Source: Amycolatopsis pithecellobii (GTDB lineage Bacteria; Actinomycetota; Actinomycetes; Mycobacteriales; Pseudonocardiaceae). From it: a stretch of 64,000 bases of DNA. The DNA is taken from positions 1 to 64,000 of the forward strand of contig NZ_WMBA01000011.1 of NCBI RefSeq assembly GCF_009707865.1, given 5' to 3'. The notes under the pieces are model-generated. The model ran no database searches. It saw only the letters and a program-made list of their open reading frames with translations, and was not told where the DNA came from. This document shows positions 1-8,492 of this stretch, piece by piece (the stretch's first letter is position 1; each line of letters opens with the position of its first letter). A program made the translations under genes and the position numbers.

Positions 1-1
1 C

Positions 2-472
2 GGGTGCCTGGGCGGGGTGGGCCGGGCCGCCGTCCAGTTCGCCCAGACGCGGGGAGCCTCGGTCGCCGGCAGCTGCCGCGACACCGCGGCTGACGAGGCC
101 CGCGAGCTCGGCGTCGAACCGGTCGTGGGTTTCGGCTTCGACCCGGCCGCCCTCGCGGGACGGTTCGATCTCGTCTTCGACACGCCCGGCATGCTTCCCT
201 TCGCCGCGGCCCGAACGCTGCTGAAGCCCCGCGGAACCATCGTCGACATCGTCCCGACGCCGGCCAAAATGATCAGGAGCGCCCTGCCCGGGCCGTACCG
301 GGCGATGATGGGCCGGCTGGTGACCGCGGACCTGGAGGAGGTGGCCCGGACCCTGCGCCTACCCGTCGCCCGTACGGTCCCGTTGGCCGAGGCGATTCAG
401 GCCCTGACGGAGCTGGAGCGCGAGCAACGCCCGAAGGGCGGCAAACTGGTCATCGCCATGGCCGGAAGCTAA
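2..472 (+). CDS. MDR (zinc-type) NAD(P)-dependent oxidoreductase, 3' part
   Basis: This is the C-terminal 156 residues of a medium-chain dehydrogenase/reductase; the gene runs off the left edge. The visible part opens with the Rossmann nucleotide-binding turn GCLGGVG, followed by AAVQFAQTRGA, as in quinone-oxidoreductase-like MDR proteins. The rest of the cofactor domain and the closing strand GGKLVIAM are intact up to a normal TAA stop. The N-terminal catalytic domain is not visible, so neither zinc ligands nor substrate can be judged. It reads toward the TetR gene, separated by a stretch holding a transposase relic. Confidence 0.8.
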   Translation, partial: GCLGGVGRAAVQFAQTRGASVAGSCRDTAADEARELGVEPVVGFGFDPAALAGRFDLVFDTPGMLPFAAARTLLKPRGTIVDIVPTPAKMIRSALPGPYRAMMGRLVTADLEEVARTLRLPVARTVPLAEAIQALTELEREQRPKGGKLVIAMAGS

Positions 473-497
473 GCCGGGCCGAGCCAAGGGTGTCCCG

Positions 498-690
498 TGA
501 CTGCTCTTGGTAGTGACCACTGACCGGGTGCTGGCCGCGCGGCGGTGGTCCCGCAGGATTTTCCTTTGCGGTCGATGGCGTTGAGATCTTCCTGCCAGCC
601 CTGGTAGCCGCCGTCAGCCATCACCGGACGCCCGGGCCAGTTTCTGGTCGATCCGGCGGCGCCGCGCTGGGCCTCTGCACAATGGGGCTC
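498..690 (-). pseudogene. Relic of an IS5-type (DDE) transposase
   Basis: On the minus strand one frame reads NWPGRPVMADGGYQG and continues for about 30 more residues without matching a full protein. The V-M-A-D-G-G-Y-Q-G core is the pattern around the second catalytic Asp of IS5-family DDE transposases. Nothing recognisable of the remaining transposase is present on either side and no terminal inverted repeats were seen, so this is a fragment. The stretch from 473 to 758 holds no other gene that can be supported. Confidence 0.4.
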
Positions 691-758
691 GTCACAGCTG
701 AGGGTGTTGCCGACGGCCTCGATTGCGTAGGCATGGGCTCCTTTGGTCGCGGCGGGAC

Positions 759-1403
759 TCAGTCGTTGGTGGACGTCCCTGGTCCGGTTGCGGCGTACCG
801 GGCGGCGATGGTGCGGACGGCCTCGTCGACTACCTGGGCGACGCGTTCGGTGCTCACCTCCCAGCCGGGCACCAGGAGTGTCGGCCAGAAGACGTAGTTG
901 GAGATCATGCCCAGGAACTGGGTGGCTGCGAGGTCGGCGTCCTCGACCCGCACGGTTCCCGCCTCGTGCTCGGCCAGGAGGTAGCTGCGTACGGACTCGA
1001 AGTAGGGCATCTTTCCGTGCGAGAACTGCGCATGGGCCAGCTCGGGGAACCGTGGCAGCTCGGCGATGACGATCCTGAACAGGTCGGTCATCTGGGCACG
1101 GCCCAGCAGCTCGGCGTAACGGCGACCGATGATGCTGAGTCCGTCGACGACGTTGCCTGCCGGCGGGGGATCCTCCTCGTCAGCGGTCGACCATGACTCG
1201 GTCACGATGGCGTCGAACAGGGCAGCTTTGCTCGGAAACTGCTTGAACAAGGTGGCCCGCGAAACGCCCGAGCGCTCCGCGATCCGCGCCAGCGACGTCC
1301 GGTCGTAGCCCAACTCGAGAAACAGTGCGGTCGCGGCCGTCACGATCAGCGCGCGCTTCTCCTGGGCGATGCGCTGGTGATACGTCGTCACAGCCCTGCT
1401 CAT
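759..1403 (-). CDS. TetR/AcrR family transcriptional repressor
   Basis: This 214-residue protein has an N-terminal TetR DNA-binding domain at about residues 12-60, with the helix-turn-helix ARIAERSGVSRATLFKQFPSK. The C-terminal all-helical domain is a ligand-binding and dimer domain of unknown specificity. It diverges from the SDR gene at 1523. The 119-bp gap carries a promoter and a near-perfect 12-bp inverted repeat, so it most likely represses the SDR / DUF385 pair and itself. The ATG at 1403 is the only start that keeps the complete HTH. The effector cannot be read from the sequence. Confidence 0.92.
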   Translation of the reverse strand: MSRAVTTYHQRIAQEKRALIVTAATALFLELGYDRTSLARIAERSGVSRATLFKQFPSKAALFDAIVTESWSTADEEDPPPAGNVVDGLSIIGRRYAELLGRAQMTDLFRIVIAELPRFPELAHAQFSHGKMPYFESVRSYLLAEHEAGTVRVEDADLAATQFLGMISNYVFWPTLLVPGWEVSTERVAQVVDEAVRTIAARYAATGPGTSTND

Positions 1404-1422
1404 GGGCCGAGCATACGAGGTG

Positions 1423-1441
1423 AGTGGCTTGACTCGCCACT
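1423..1441. promoter_or_regulatory. Putative TetR operator half overlapping the -35 box
   Basis: AGTGGC at 1423-1428 and GCCACT at 1436-1441 form an inverted repeat. Its right side, TGACTCGCCACT, is repeated almost exactly in the downstream operator at 1476-1487. It covers the -35 hexamer of the SDR promoter, which fits repression by the adjacent TetR protein. Confidence 0.5.
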
Positions 1442-1457
1442 GCCCCCAACCTAGTGT
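1429..1457 (+). promoter_or_regulatory. Sigma-70-type promoter for the SDR gene
   Basis: TTGACT at 1429-1434 and TAGTGT at 1452-1457 are separated by 17 bp and point at the SDR gene. The boxes lie between the two inverted-repeat operators, a usual layout for TetR-controlled promoters. Confidence 0.55.
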
Positions 1458-1461
1458 CGGG

Positions 1462-1487
1462 AGTGGCGAGTCACCTGACTCACCACT
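1462..1487. promoter_or_regulatory. Putative TetR operator, 12-bp inverted repeat
   Basis: AGTGGCGAGTCA at 1462-1473 and TGACTCACCACT at 1476-1487 are reverse complements with a single mismatch and a 2-bp centre. It lies just downstream of the -10 box in the gap between the TetR gene and the SDR gene. Confidence 0.6.
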
Positions 1488-1522
1488 GACCGCTGTTCAC
1501 CCATGTACCGAAGGAACATCTG

Positions 1523-2302
1523 ATGCCCCGCTTCGACAACCAGACCGTGCTCGTGACCGGTGGGACCGGCGGTCAGGGCTCGAGCCACGTGCGCGCCTTT
1601 CACGCGGAGGGAGCGAACGTGGTGATCGGCGGCATCGACGTGCAACGCGGCGCCGCTCTCGCCGACGAGCTCGGGACCCGTGCTCGCTTCGCCCGCCTCG
1701 ACGTCACCGACGAGAGCTCGTGGTCCGCCGCTGTGCTAGCCGCCGAGAACGCCTTCGGCGCCCTGAACGTGCTCGTCAACAACGCGGGCGTGCAGAATCC
1801 GCCAGCGACAATCGAGAACACGGAGCAGGCCACGTGGTCGCGCATCCTCGACGTCAACCTCACCGGGACCTTCCTCGGCATCAAGGTCGCAGCTCCCGCT
1901 CTACGCCGCGCGGCAGGGGGAGCCATCGTCAACATCGCCTCGATCATGGGCCTGGGCGGCACGGCTCACTACGCGCCGTACGTCGCCGGCAAGTGGGCCG
2001 TGCGAGGGCTCACCCGAACGGCAGCACTCGAACTCGGCCGCGACCACATCCGGGTAAACACCATCCACCCCGGCGTGATCGCGACCTCCTTCATCCACGA
2101 ACCAGCAGCCGGCGCCACCGCGGCAATCGCCGACTTCTACTCACCCGAGCCGTTCGCTATCCCCCGGCTCGGGGAGCCGACCGACGTCACCCGTCTTCTC
2201 CTGTTCCTCACCTCATCGGACGCGTCGTTCATCACGGGGTCGGAGTACGTCATCGACGGTGGCCTCCTCCTCGGCCCCGCCCTTCAGGCCGAGACCGCAT
2301 GA
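1523..2302 (+). CDS. Short-chain dehydrogenase/reductase (SDR)
   Basis: This 259-residue classical SDR oxidises a hydroxyl or reduces a carbonyl with NAD(P). The cofactor glycine motif TGGTGGQG is near residue 12. The NNAG motif, the catalytic Ser near 140 (NIASIMG) and the Tyr-x3-Lys pair at about 153/157 (YVAGK) are all present, so it should be active. The SD-like AAGGAA lies 7 bp before the ATG. The stop overlaps the start of the DUF385 gene by 4 bp (ATGA), so the two are co-translated. Both are probably controlled by the divergent TetR protein. The substrate is unknown. Confidence 0.9.
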   Translation: MPRFDNQTVLVTGGTGGQGSSHVRAFHAEGANVVIGGIDVQRGAALADELGTRARFARLDVTDESSWSAAVLAAENAFGALNVLVNNAGVQNPPATIENTEQATWSRILDVNLTGTFLGIKVAAPALRRAAGGAIVNIASIMGLGGTAHYAPYVAGKWAVRGLTRTAALELGRDHIRVNTIHPGVIATSFIHEPAAGATAAIADFYSPEPFAIPRLGEPTDVTRLLLFLTSSDASFITGSEYVIDGGLLLGPALQAETA

Positions 2303-2775
2303 GCACTCCAGACACGACCGGGTCGAACGACTCCGCACGGGACGCGTCTTTATCCCACCTGCCCGATTACATCCGGCGAGCCATCGAGATCACCCCCGCC
2401 GCAGGCACCAGAGAACGGATCATCGACATCACGACGCTAGGGCGCCGCACCGGCCGGCCACGCCGCATCGAGATCTTCTTCTACCGAGCGGCGGGCACCA
2501 CTTACCTGTGTAGCGGCGCCGGCGGTGCCGCGACCGACTGGCATGCGAACCTTCTCGCCAATCCCACCTTCACCTTCCACCTCAAGAACGGGATCCGCGC
2601 AGATCTGCCCGCACGGGCCACGCCTGTCACCGACCCAGCTGAACGTCAGGCCGTGCTGGCGGAGATCGTCGCGGATCTCAATCAGCCCCACGACCCCGGC
2701 ACCATCCGGCCGACCCGGCTCGAAGACTGGGCCGACAGCCGGCTGATGCGCATCAGCTTCCCCCATCGCCCGTGA
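2299..2775 (+). CDS. DUF385 / F420-type nitroreductase-family protein
   Basis: This 158-residue protein carries the hallmark of the deazaflavin-dependent nitroreductase family (split beta-barrel, DUF385): the T-T-L-G-R-R-T-G-R-P-R stretch near residue 45 and the GGAATDWHANLLANP segment. Family members bind F420 and reduce nitro groups or activated C=C bonds, but many have no known substrate. Its ATG overlaps the SDR stop, so the pair probably acts in one redox sequence. Upstream in-frame starts were rejected because they fall inside the SDR gene. Confidence 0.82.
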   Translation: MSTPDTTGSNDSARDASLSHLPDYIRRAIEITPAAGTRERIIDITTLGRRTGRPRRIEIFFYRAAGTTYLCSGAGGAATDWHANLLANPTFTFHLKNGIRADLPARATPVTDPAERQAVLAEIVADLNQPHDPGTIRPTRLEDWADSRLMRISFPHRP

Positions 2776-2864
2776 TCGCGAGGCAAGACTCACCGCTGAG
2801 GCCCGGACGCTGCATCGTCGAGGCCACTGTGCCGATGCCCGGACCGTCGTACTACCGTCCGGCT

Positions 2865-3911
2865 GTGGATTATCGCGGTCTTGGTCGTACCGGCATGCAG
2901 GTGAGCCCGCTGTGTCTTGGGGCCATGATGTTCGGAGCCTGGGGGGAACCCGACCACGACGCCTCGGTGAAGATAATTCATCGCGCGCTCGACGCCGGTA
3001 TCAACTTCATCGATACGGCTGACGTCTACTCACTCGGCGAGTCGGAGGTCATCGTCGGCAAGGCGCTGGCTGACGGGCGCCGCGATGACGTCATTCTGGC
3101 CACGAAGTTCCATGCCCCGATGGATGTCGCATTGGGCCAGTCCGGCGGGGACCCGAACAAGCGTGGCAACTCCCGCCGGTGGATCGTGTCCGAGGTCGAG
3201 AGCAGCCTGCGGCGGCTGAACACCGATTGGATCGACCTTTACCAGGTGCACCGTCCCGAGGACGGAACCGATGTGGAAGAGACGCTGGCCGCGCTGACCG
3301 ATCTGCAGCGCCAGGGCAAGATCCGGGCATTCGGCTCCTCGACCTTTCCGGCGCACCAGATCGTCGAGGCCCAGTGGATCGCCCGCGACCGGAAGCTGTC
3401 GCGCTTCGTCACCGAGCAGCCGCCGTACTCGATTCTGGTCCGGGGCATCGAGACGGACGTGCTGCCGGTGGCTGAGCAATACGGCATGGGCGTATTGCCG
3501 TGGAGTCCGCTGGCCGGCGGCTGGCTGACGGGGCGCTATCGCAAGGGCGAAGATGCGCCGCAGTCCCATCGCGCGGCCTGGAGGCCGGGCCGGTATGACC
3601 TGTCGAAGCCGGACAATCAGGCCAAGCTCGACGCGGCTGACGCGTTGGCGGTGCTTGCGGATGAGGCCGGAATTCCGCTGATCCACCTCGCTCTTGCGTT
3701 CGTTCTTCAGCATCCGGCGATCACTGCACCGATCATCGGACCACGGACGTTGGAGCAACTCGAATCGCAACTCGGTGCGGTTGACGTGACCCTGTCCGGT
3801 GATGTGCTCGACCGAATCGACGAGATCGTGCCGCCCGGTATCACACTCTCACGGGCCGACACCGGGTACATCCCGCCGGCGCTCGAGGACGCGAGCCGGC
3901 GTCGCCGGTAG
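2865..3911 (+). CDS. Aldo/keto reductase
   Basis: This 348-residue NADPH-dependent TIM-barrel oxidoreductase reduces aldehydes or ketones. It starts with Y-R-G-L-G-R-T-G-M. The catalytic tetrad is visible: Asp and Tyr in DTADVYSLGESE, Lys in ILATKFH and His in YQVHRPE. The C-terminal cofactor segment PIIGPRTLEQL is also present. I chose GTG 2865 because family members usually begin at this point, but no Shine-Dalgarno sequence precedes it; ATG 2835 or GTG 2829 are possible. It converges on the amidohydrolase gene with only 14 bp between them. Confidence 0.88.
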   Translation: MDYRGLGRTGMQVSPLCLGAMMFGAWGEPDHDASVKIIHRALDAGINFIDTADVYSLGESEVIVGKALADGRRDDVILATKFHAPMDVALGQSGGDPNKRGNSRRWIVSEVESSLRRLNTDWIDLYQVHRPEDGTDVEETLAALTDLQRQGKIRAFGSSTFPAHQIVEAQWIARDRKLSRFVTEQPPYSILVRGIETDVLPVAEQYGMGVLPWSPLAGGWLTGRYRKGEDAPQSHRAAWRPGRYDLSKPDNQAKLDAADALAVLADEAGIPLIHLALAFVLQHPAITAPIIGPRTLEQLESQLGAVDVTLSGDVLDRIDEIVPPGITLSRADTGYIPPALEDASRRRR

Positions 3912-3925
3912 TGCGAATGAACTTC

Positions 3926-4795
3926 CTAGGTATTCCAGCTCAGTAGCCGTCGGATGGTGCCGCCCAGCAATTGCTCCTTGACGTCGTCGGTCAACTCTTC
4001 GGTATCCCGAATGAAGTTCACCGCGTCGCTGTACAGACCAAACCATCCCGCCCTTGGTCCGCGCTCGACCGAGCGCGGCGCGTAACGCATGCGGGTGAAA
4101 TCGCTCCCCCACATCACTCGGTTGGCACCGAATGCATCGATGACCTGATGCACGTAAGGCCAGACGTCGGTGAACGGGAACGGAGAGCGCGCCAGCGTAG
4201 GAACACCAGTGAGCTTCAACGCGACGTTGGCGAACCGTGCCATTTCCAGTACTTCGGGCAACCGTTCCCAAGGATCGTCCGGGACGACGCCCGGCTGCTG
4301 GTCGAGGCCCACGTGGTCTAGCACAAAGAGAAGATTCGGGTGGTTGCGGACCACAGGGGTGAGATCCGAGGGCAGGTATCCGGCCGCCTGAATGAACATG
4401 GGAACATTGTGTTTTTCCGCAACGTCATACGCCGGTTCGAATCGGCCCTCGATGAAGTCTTCGGTGAGCTTTCCGTCTACCCAGCTTCTCGCGATGGTAC
4501 GCAATGCCAGCATGCCGGGACGATTCCGATAGCCGCTCACGAAGTTCGCTACCTCTGTATCGTTTGGATCGAAGGTCAAACAGCCCGCGAATCGATCGGG
4601 GTAGGTTTCGATCGCGAACTCGCAATACGCGGCGTTGCCGGTGTGAATCAGCGCGGCATCCACTCCCACGGAGTCCATCGCCTCACGGGCAAGCTCGCAA
4701 CTCAACGCGATCTTCGAGTCCTCACCATAAACCCACGGAGTCGCCGGGTCCGGCGGATGTATTTGGGCGTCGACAATTTCCACTACAACCTCCAT
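3926..4795 (-). CDS. Amidohydrolase family 2 (metal-dependent TIM-barrel hydrolase)
   Basis: This 289-residue protein belongs to the amidohydrolase-2 superfamily, which hydrolyses C-C, C-N or C-O bonds or decarboxylates aromatic acids. The N-terminal metal-binding motif is DAQIH near residue 9, a strand ends in LDHVG, and the C-terminal Asp motif is WGSDFTR. It is the last gene of cluster 1. It lies 84 bp after the ABC substrate-binding gene, across a perfect 9-bp hairpin, so part of the transcript may end before it. It probably handles a ring-opened or lactone-like intermediate, but the substrate is not deducible. Confidence 0.85.
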   Translation of the reverse strand: MEVVVEIVDAQIHPPDPATPWVYGEDSKIALSCELAREAMDSVGVDAALIHTGNAAYCEFAIETYPDRFAGCLTFDPNDTEVANFVSGYRNRPGMLALRTIARSWVDGKLTEDFIEGRFEPAYDVAEKHNVPMFIQAAGYLPSDLTPVVRNHPNLLFVLDHVGLDQQPGVVPDDPWERLPEVLEMARFANVALKLTGVPTLARSPFPFTDVWPYVHQVIDAFGANRVMWGSDFTRMRYAPRSVERGPRAGWFGLYSDAVNFIRDTEELTDDVKEQLLGGTIRRLLSWNT

Positions 4796-4844
4796 CCATA
4801 ACGGAACGCCGCACGTCCGCCCCGGATCCGGCCGAGTTGCCGGC

Positions 4845-4866
4845 GGGAGCCCGGTATCGGGCTCCC
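4845..4866 (-). terminator. Hairpin between importer and amidohydrolase genes
   Basis: GGGAGCCCG at 4845-4853 pairs perfectly with CGGGCTCCC at 4858-4866 around a GTAT loop. There is no U-run, which is common in actinomycetes. It could be a partial terminator or an mRNA stabiliser after the binding-protein gene. Confidence 0.5.
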
Positions 4867-4879
4867 CCCAATCCCACGT

Positions 4880-5884
4880 CTAGGAGGTGCAGCGCGCCGT
4901 CGGCGGAACCCACGAGTTGATGTCCGCCTTGGTGTAGGAGGTATAGGACAGCGTGGGGTTCGTAATGGTCTGGCCGGCGATGGCCTGATCCATCAGGCCC
5001 ACCAGAGCCTCGCCCCACTCGTACGACTTGTTGTCGACCATGATGCTCAGCGTCCCGGCGCGCACATCCGCAGCCACATCTGGCGACGCTCCGACTCCGA
5101 CGGTGAACACCTTCGTGCCAACGGCGTCTCCCTGGGCGTTGGCGGCCTGCGCAGCAGACGAGGCCGTGGCACCAGTAATACCCCAAATGATGTTTGCCTG
5201 CGGGTACTTCAGCAGCAGGCTCGACGTCTTGGCTTGAACGTCAGTCGCAGCCAGGGTGAGGCTGTCCTCCTCACCGAGGATCTGGATACCGGCTTTGCCC
5301 GCCGCCGCCCTGAATGCGTTTTCACGCGGCGTTACGCCGGCAACCGCCGGCGGTCCCCCGATCATGATGGCCTTCGCACCCGACGGAATTGCCTTCATGA
5401 TCGCGTCTACAGTCGCCTGTGCGACCGCACTCGGATCCTCGCCGACGTTGGTTGCGTTCGGCGGGGACGCGTTCGGTCCGGCGTAGTCGATGACCGGGAC
5501 ACCCTCTCCATGCGCCTTCGCGTAAGAGGGATACATCGCCTGCTGATTGACGGGGTTGGCGATGATTCCCTTCGCGCCTTGAGTCAGCGCGGTATCGAAC
5601 TGGTTGATCTGCTTGCCCTGGTCAAAGCCGGCGTTCAACGACACGATCGTGTCGCCGTCCTTCTTCGCGGCACACTGCATGCCCAGGGTCACCGACTGCA
5701 CGCTCGGGTCAACCAGCGGCTGGAGGTAAGCAATCTTGTTGCCGTGCTGCGTGGCCGCGCTGCTGGATCCGCTTGCGGTCGCCGCCGTATCGGCAGCCGA
5801 ACCACTTGAACCGCACGCCGTGATAGCTGACATCAGGGCGGCCAGAACTGCCATGTACCCGACGCACGCGAGTTTCATCATCAT
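4880..5884 (-). CDS. Sugar-type ABC transporter substrate-binding lipoprotein
   Basis: This 334-residue lipoprotein has a signal peptide ending in the lipobox I-T-A-C near residue 24, followed by a Ser/Ala-rich tether. The mature part is a type I periplasmic-binding fold of the ribose (RbsB) group, with GAKGIIANPVN and VPVIDYAG. It sits in the first position of a binding protein / ATPase / permease set read from the minus strand. GGAG lies 5 bp before the ATG. Despite the ribose-like fold, the surrounding CoA-dependent catabolic genes suggest that the ligand is not a sugar; that is inference. Confidence 0.9.
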   Translation of the reverse strand: MMMKLACVGYMAVLAALMSAITACGSSGSAADTAATASGSSSAATQHGNKIAYLQPLVDPSVQSVTLGMQCAAKKDGDTIVSLNAGFDQGKQINQFDTALTQGAKGIIANPVNQQAMYPSYAKAHGEGVPVIDYAGPNASPPNATNVGEDPSAVAQATVDAIMKAIPSGAKAIMIGGPPAVAGVTPRENAFRAAAGKAGIQILGEEDSLTLAATDVQAKTSSLLLKYPQANIIWGITGATASSAAQAANAQGDAVGTKVFTVGVGASPDVAADVRAGTLSIMVDNKSYEWGEALVGLMDQAIAGQTITNPTLSYTSYTKADINSWVPPTARCTS

Positions 5885-5893
5885 TGATGCTCC

Positions 5894-7408
5894 TCATGGT
5901 TTGTCATCCCGCGCGGCACCTTGCCGGCTCGGGGCCGTACCGATAATTGCCCGCCCGATATCAACGGCGTCCGAACCGCGGGGGAACTCCTCAACGACAC
6001 GTCCGGAGCGCAATGCGATGATCCGGTCGCTGAGGCCAAGGAGTTCGGGCAGCTCAGACGCCACGAGCACAATTGCTGTGCCTTGCTCTGCGAGCTCGTG
6101 AATGAGGTCGTAGATCTCGCGCTTCGCACCGACGTCGATACCCCGCGTCGGCTCATCGAGCAGGAGCACTCGTGGCACCGCTTCCAGCAAACGACCGAGC
6201 ACGATCTTCTGCTGGTTCCCACCCGACAGCGTGCTTGCGGCGAAGCGCGAGTTCGGAGCCTTCAATCGGATCCGCGCTGTCATCACTTGCAGGTGCCGAT
6301 CTGAGCGGGCACCCGAGGTAAGCCGCGCGAGTCCGCGCCTCGTCGGGTCGAGCAAGCTTGCGTTCTGACGAAGAGATTGACTCAGCGCCAAGCCCTGCCG
6401 CCGGCGATCCTCGGGGACCAGGCCGACGCCGGCCCGCATCGCATCAGCGGGATTGCGCGTACGTATGCGGCGACCCTCACAGGCGACCAAACCGTGACGA
6501 GGCCGCAGCCCATAGAGCGACTCGAGCAGATTGCTTCGCCCGCTGCCAACCAGTCCAGCGATGCCTACCACTTCGCCCGCGCGAACGTCGAGTTTGAACG
6601 GTTCGCCGTCTTCCCGGTTTATGACACCCTCAGCGCTGAGGACTACCGGACCCTGCTGAGCGGCCGGGCGGAAGAACTGGTCACGGATGCTTCGGCCGAC
6701 CATCAATTGGACGATGCGATCGGTGTCGAACTCGTCAAGCGGCGCAGTCTGGATGTGCTCTCCATCGCGCAGGACCGTGACGCTGTCACAGATGTCGAAT
6801 ACCTCGGCCAAGCGGTGCGTCACGAACAAGATTGCCGAGCCGCGATCGCGCAGCCTGCGGATGACGGCGAAGAGGTGCTCGACGTGATCCTCCGTCAACG
6901 ACGCGGTTGTCTCATCGAACGCGATGATCCGGGATTCCTGCGCGATGACTCGAGCGACCTCGACCAGGTGCTGTCGATCCTGGGAGAGGTTTCCGACCCG
7001 GGTTCTGGCGTCGAGCCCGAGCCCCCACTCGTCCAGGAGCCGCTGGGCGCGGTCGACCACTCGCCGCGTCTGCATCCCCCGAAGCGATGACCGCCTACGC
7101 TGCGCGAGGAACATGTTGTCGGCGACACTCATGCCGGCACAAATCTCCGGAGACTGACCAACGATGCCGACACCAGCGAGCTGCCGGCCACGGATGTCCC
7201 TTGGTCGCAACGGGACCTGGTTGGCCGAGACCAACCCGCTGTCCTGGGCTACCTCACCGGCCACGATCCGGATCAGTGTGCTCTTCCCGGAACCGTTCTC
7301 TCCCAGGAGTGCGCGTACCTCCCCCGCCGGCACATCAAGGGAAACCCCACGAAGGGCTCGCACGCCGCTAAAGCTCTTGACGATCCCCTCGAGCTGAAGC
7401 CCGGTCAT
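5894..7408 (-). CDS. Ribose-type ABC importer ATP-binding protein (two NBDs)
   Basis: This 504-residue protein has two nucleotide-binding domains, like RbsA/XylG. The first has Walker A GENGSGKST near residue 37. The second carries the signature LSGGNQQKIVLGR and Walker B LLLDEPTRG near residue 410-440. The degenerate first signature (LSQDRQHL) is usual in this family. It would energise the permease encoded just upstream on the same strand, whose stop overlaps this start by 4 bp. Only 9 bp separate it from the binding-protein gene. Confidence 0.95.
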   Translation of the reverse strand: MTGLQLEGIVKSFSGVRALRGVSLDVPAGEVRALLGENGSGKSTLIRIVAGEVAQDSGLVSANQVPLRPRDIRGRQLAGVGIVGQSPEICAGMSVADNMFLAQRRRSSLRGMQTRRVVDRAQRLLDEWGLGLDARTRVGNLSQDRQHLVEVARVIAQESRIIAFDETTASLTEDHVEHLFAVIRRLRDRGSAILFVTHRLAEVFDICDSVTVLRDGEHIQTAPLDEFDTDRIVQLMVGRSIRDQFFRPAAQQGPVVLSAEGVINREDGEPFKLDVRAGEVVGIAGLVGSGRSNLLESLYGLRPRHGLVACEGRRIRTRNPADAMRAGVGLVPEDRRRQGLALSQSLRQNASLLDPTRRGLARLTSGARSDRHLQVMTARIRLKAPNSRFAASTLSGGNQQKIVLGRLLEAVPRVLLLDEPTRGIDVGAKREIYDLIHELAEQGTAIVLVASELPELLGLSDRIIALRSGRVVEEFPRGSDAVDIGRAIIGTAPSRQGAARDDKP

Positions 7409-8451
7409 GCGCGTTTCCGCAACAACTCGAGTCCGACGGCGGCGATCAGCACGGCGCCGGTCACAACGCCTTGCCAGAATGTAGCCACGCCGATGAGGTC
7501 CAGGCCGTTCTGAACGATGGCAACAAAGGTGACACCGAAGAAGGTCCCGGTGAATGTGCCCGCTCCGCCTTGAAACGATGATCCACCAAGCAGAACGCCC
7601 GCGATCACTGAGAGTTCGAACCCGATGCCCGCGTTCGGGTCGGCAGAGGCCCCCCGGCCGGCGAACAAGATCGCTGCCAGGCCGACAGTGAGTCCGCTGA
7701 TTGCAAAGACAATGACTTTGACTCGGGCGACAGGTAGCCCTGCGAGGCGCGCGGCTACCTCGTTACCACCGACCGCGCGAACCGCGTTCCCAAACTCCGT
7801 ACGTGCCGTCACCAGTGCGCCGAGCAGTACGACCAGGAGGGCCACAAGAAACGGGACCGGGAACCCGCCCGCGGTCGAGTTGCTGAGCCAGCCGACAATC
7901 GACGCACCGGACTGTCCGAGGTCACTGGGCACGCCGTTGCCCGGGAGTTGCGCGATGGAACGGAAGATTGCCTGCATCCCGATCGTCACGACGAAGAAGG
8001 AGAGGCCGACCTTGCCGACGAGGATTCCGCTGGTAAGCCCTGACGCAGCGCCGGCGAACGCGACGGTCAGAACCACGACCACGATTCCGGGTAGGCCGGT
8101 GCCCATGAGGCCGGAGAGCACGATTATGGCGAGCGCCATGAGTGACCCGATGGACAGATCGACGTATCCCAGGGTGATCAACATAGTGGCGCCGGCCGCC
8201 ATGAGCAGCACGGGCGACAAGCCCGTGAACAACGTCTGAAGGTTGCGCTCGGTCAGGAACAGGCTCTGGGATAGCGAGAGAACGACTACGAGGCAAGCCG
8301 TCGCCACGACGATCCCGGCCCACGGCGGCAGGGCGCTCAGCCGGGCTCGCGCCCCGGCACCACGAGGACGCGAGGGCTCTCCGGTGATCTTCGTCGCCGC
8401 CACCGGGTCAGCGGGATTTGTGGTCGGTTGCACGGTCTTCTCCTCATGCAC
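7405..8451 (-). CDS. Ribose-type ABC importer permease
   Basis: This 348-residue integral membrane protein is of the RbsC type. A soluble N-terminus of about 40 residues is followed by roughly 9-10 hydrophobic helices, including the family stretch GYVDLSIGSLMALAIIVLSG and a GIGFELSVIAGVLLGG segment. It overlaps the ATPase start by 4 bp (ATGA), so the transporter subunits are translationally coupled. It is preceded by the 97-aa conserved gene 41 bp upstream. Confidence 0.93.
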   Translation of the reverse strand: MHEEKTVQPTTNPADPVAATKITGEPSRPRGAGARARLSALPPWAGIVVATACLVVVLSLSQSLFLTERNLQTLFTGLSPVLLMAAGATMLITLGYVDLSIGSLMALAIIVLSGLMGTGLPGIVVVVLTVAFAGAASGLTSGILVGKVGLSFFVVTIGMQAIFRSIAQLPGNGVPSDLGQSGASIVGWLSNSTAGGFPVPFLVALLVVLLGALVTARTEFGNAVRAVGGNEVAARLAGLPVARVKVIVFAISGLTVGLAAILFAGRGASADPNAGIGFELSVIAGVLLGGSSFQGGAGTFTGTFFGVTFVAIVQNGLDLIGVATFWQGVVTGAVLIAAVGLELLRKRA

Positions 8452-8492
8452 ACTATCCAGGGGTAGACGATGGGATCACTCGACCTTGCCTG

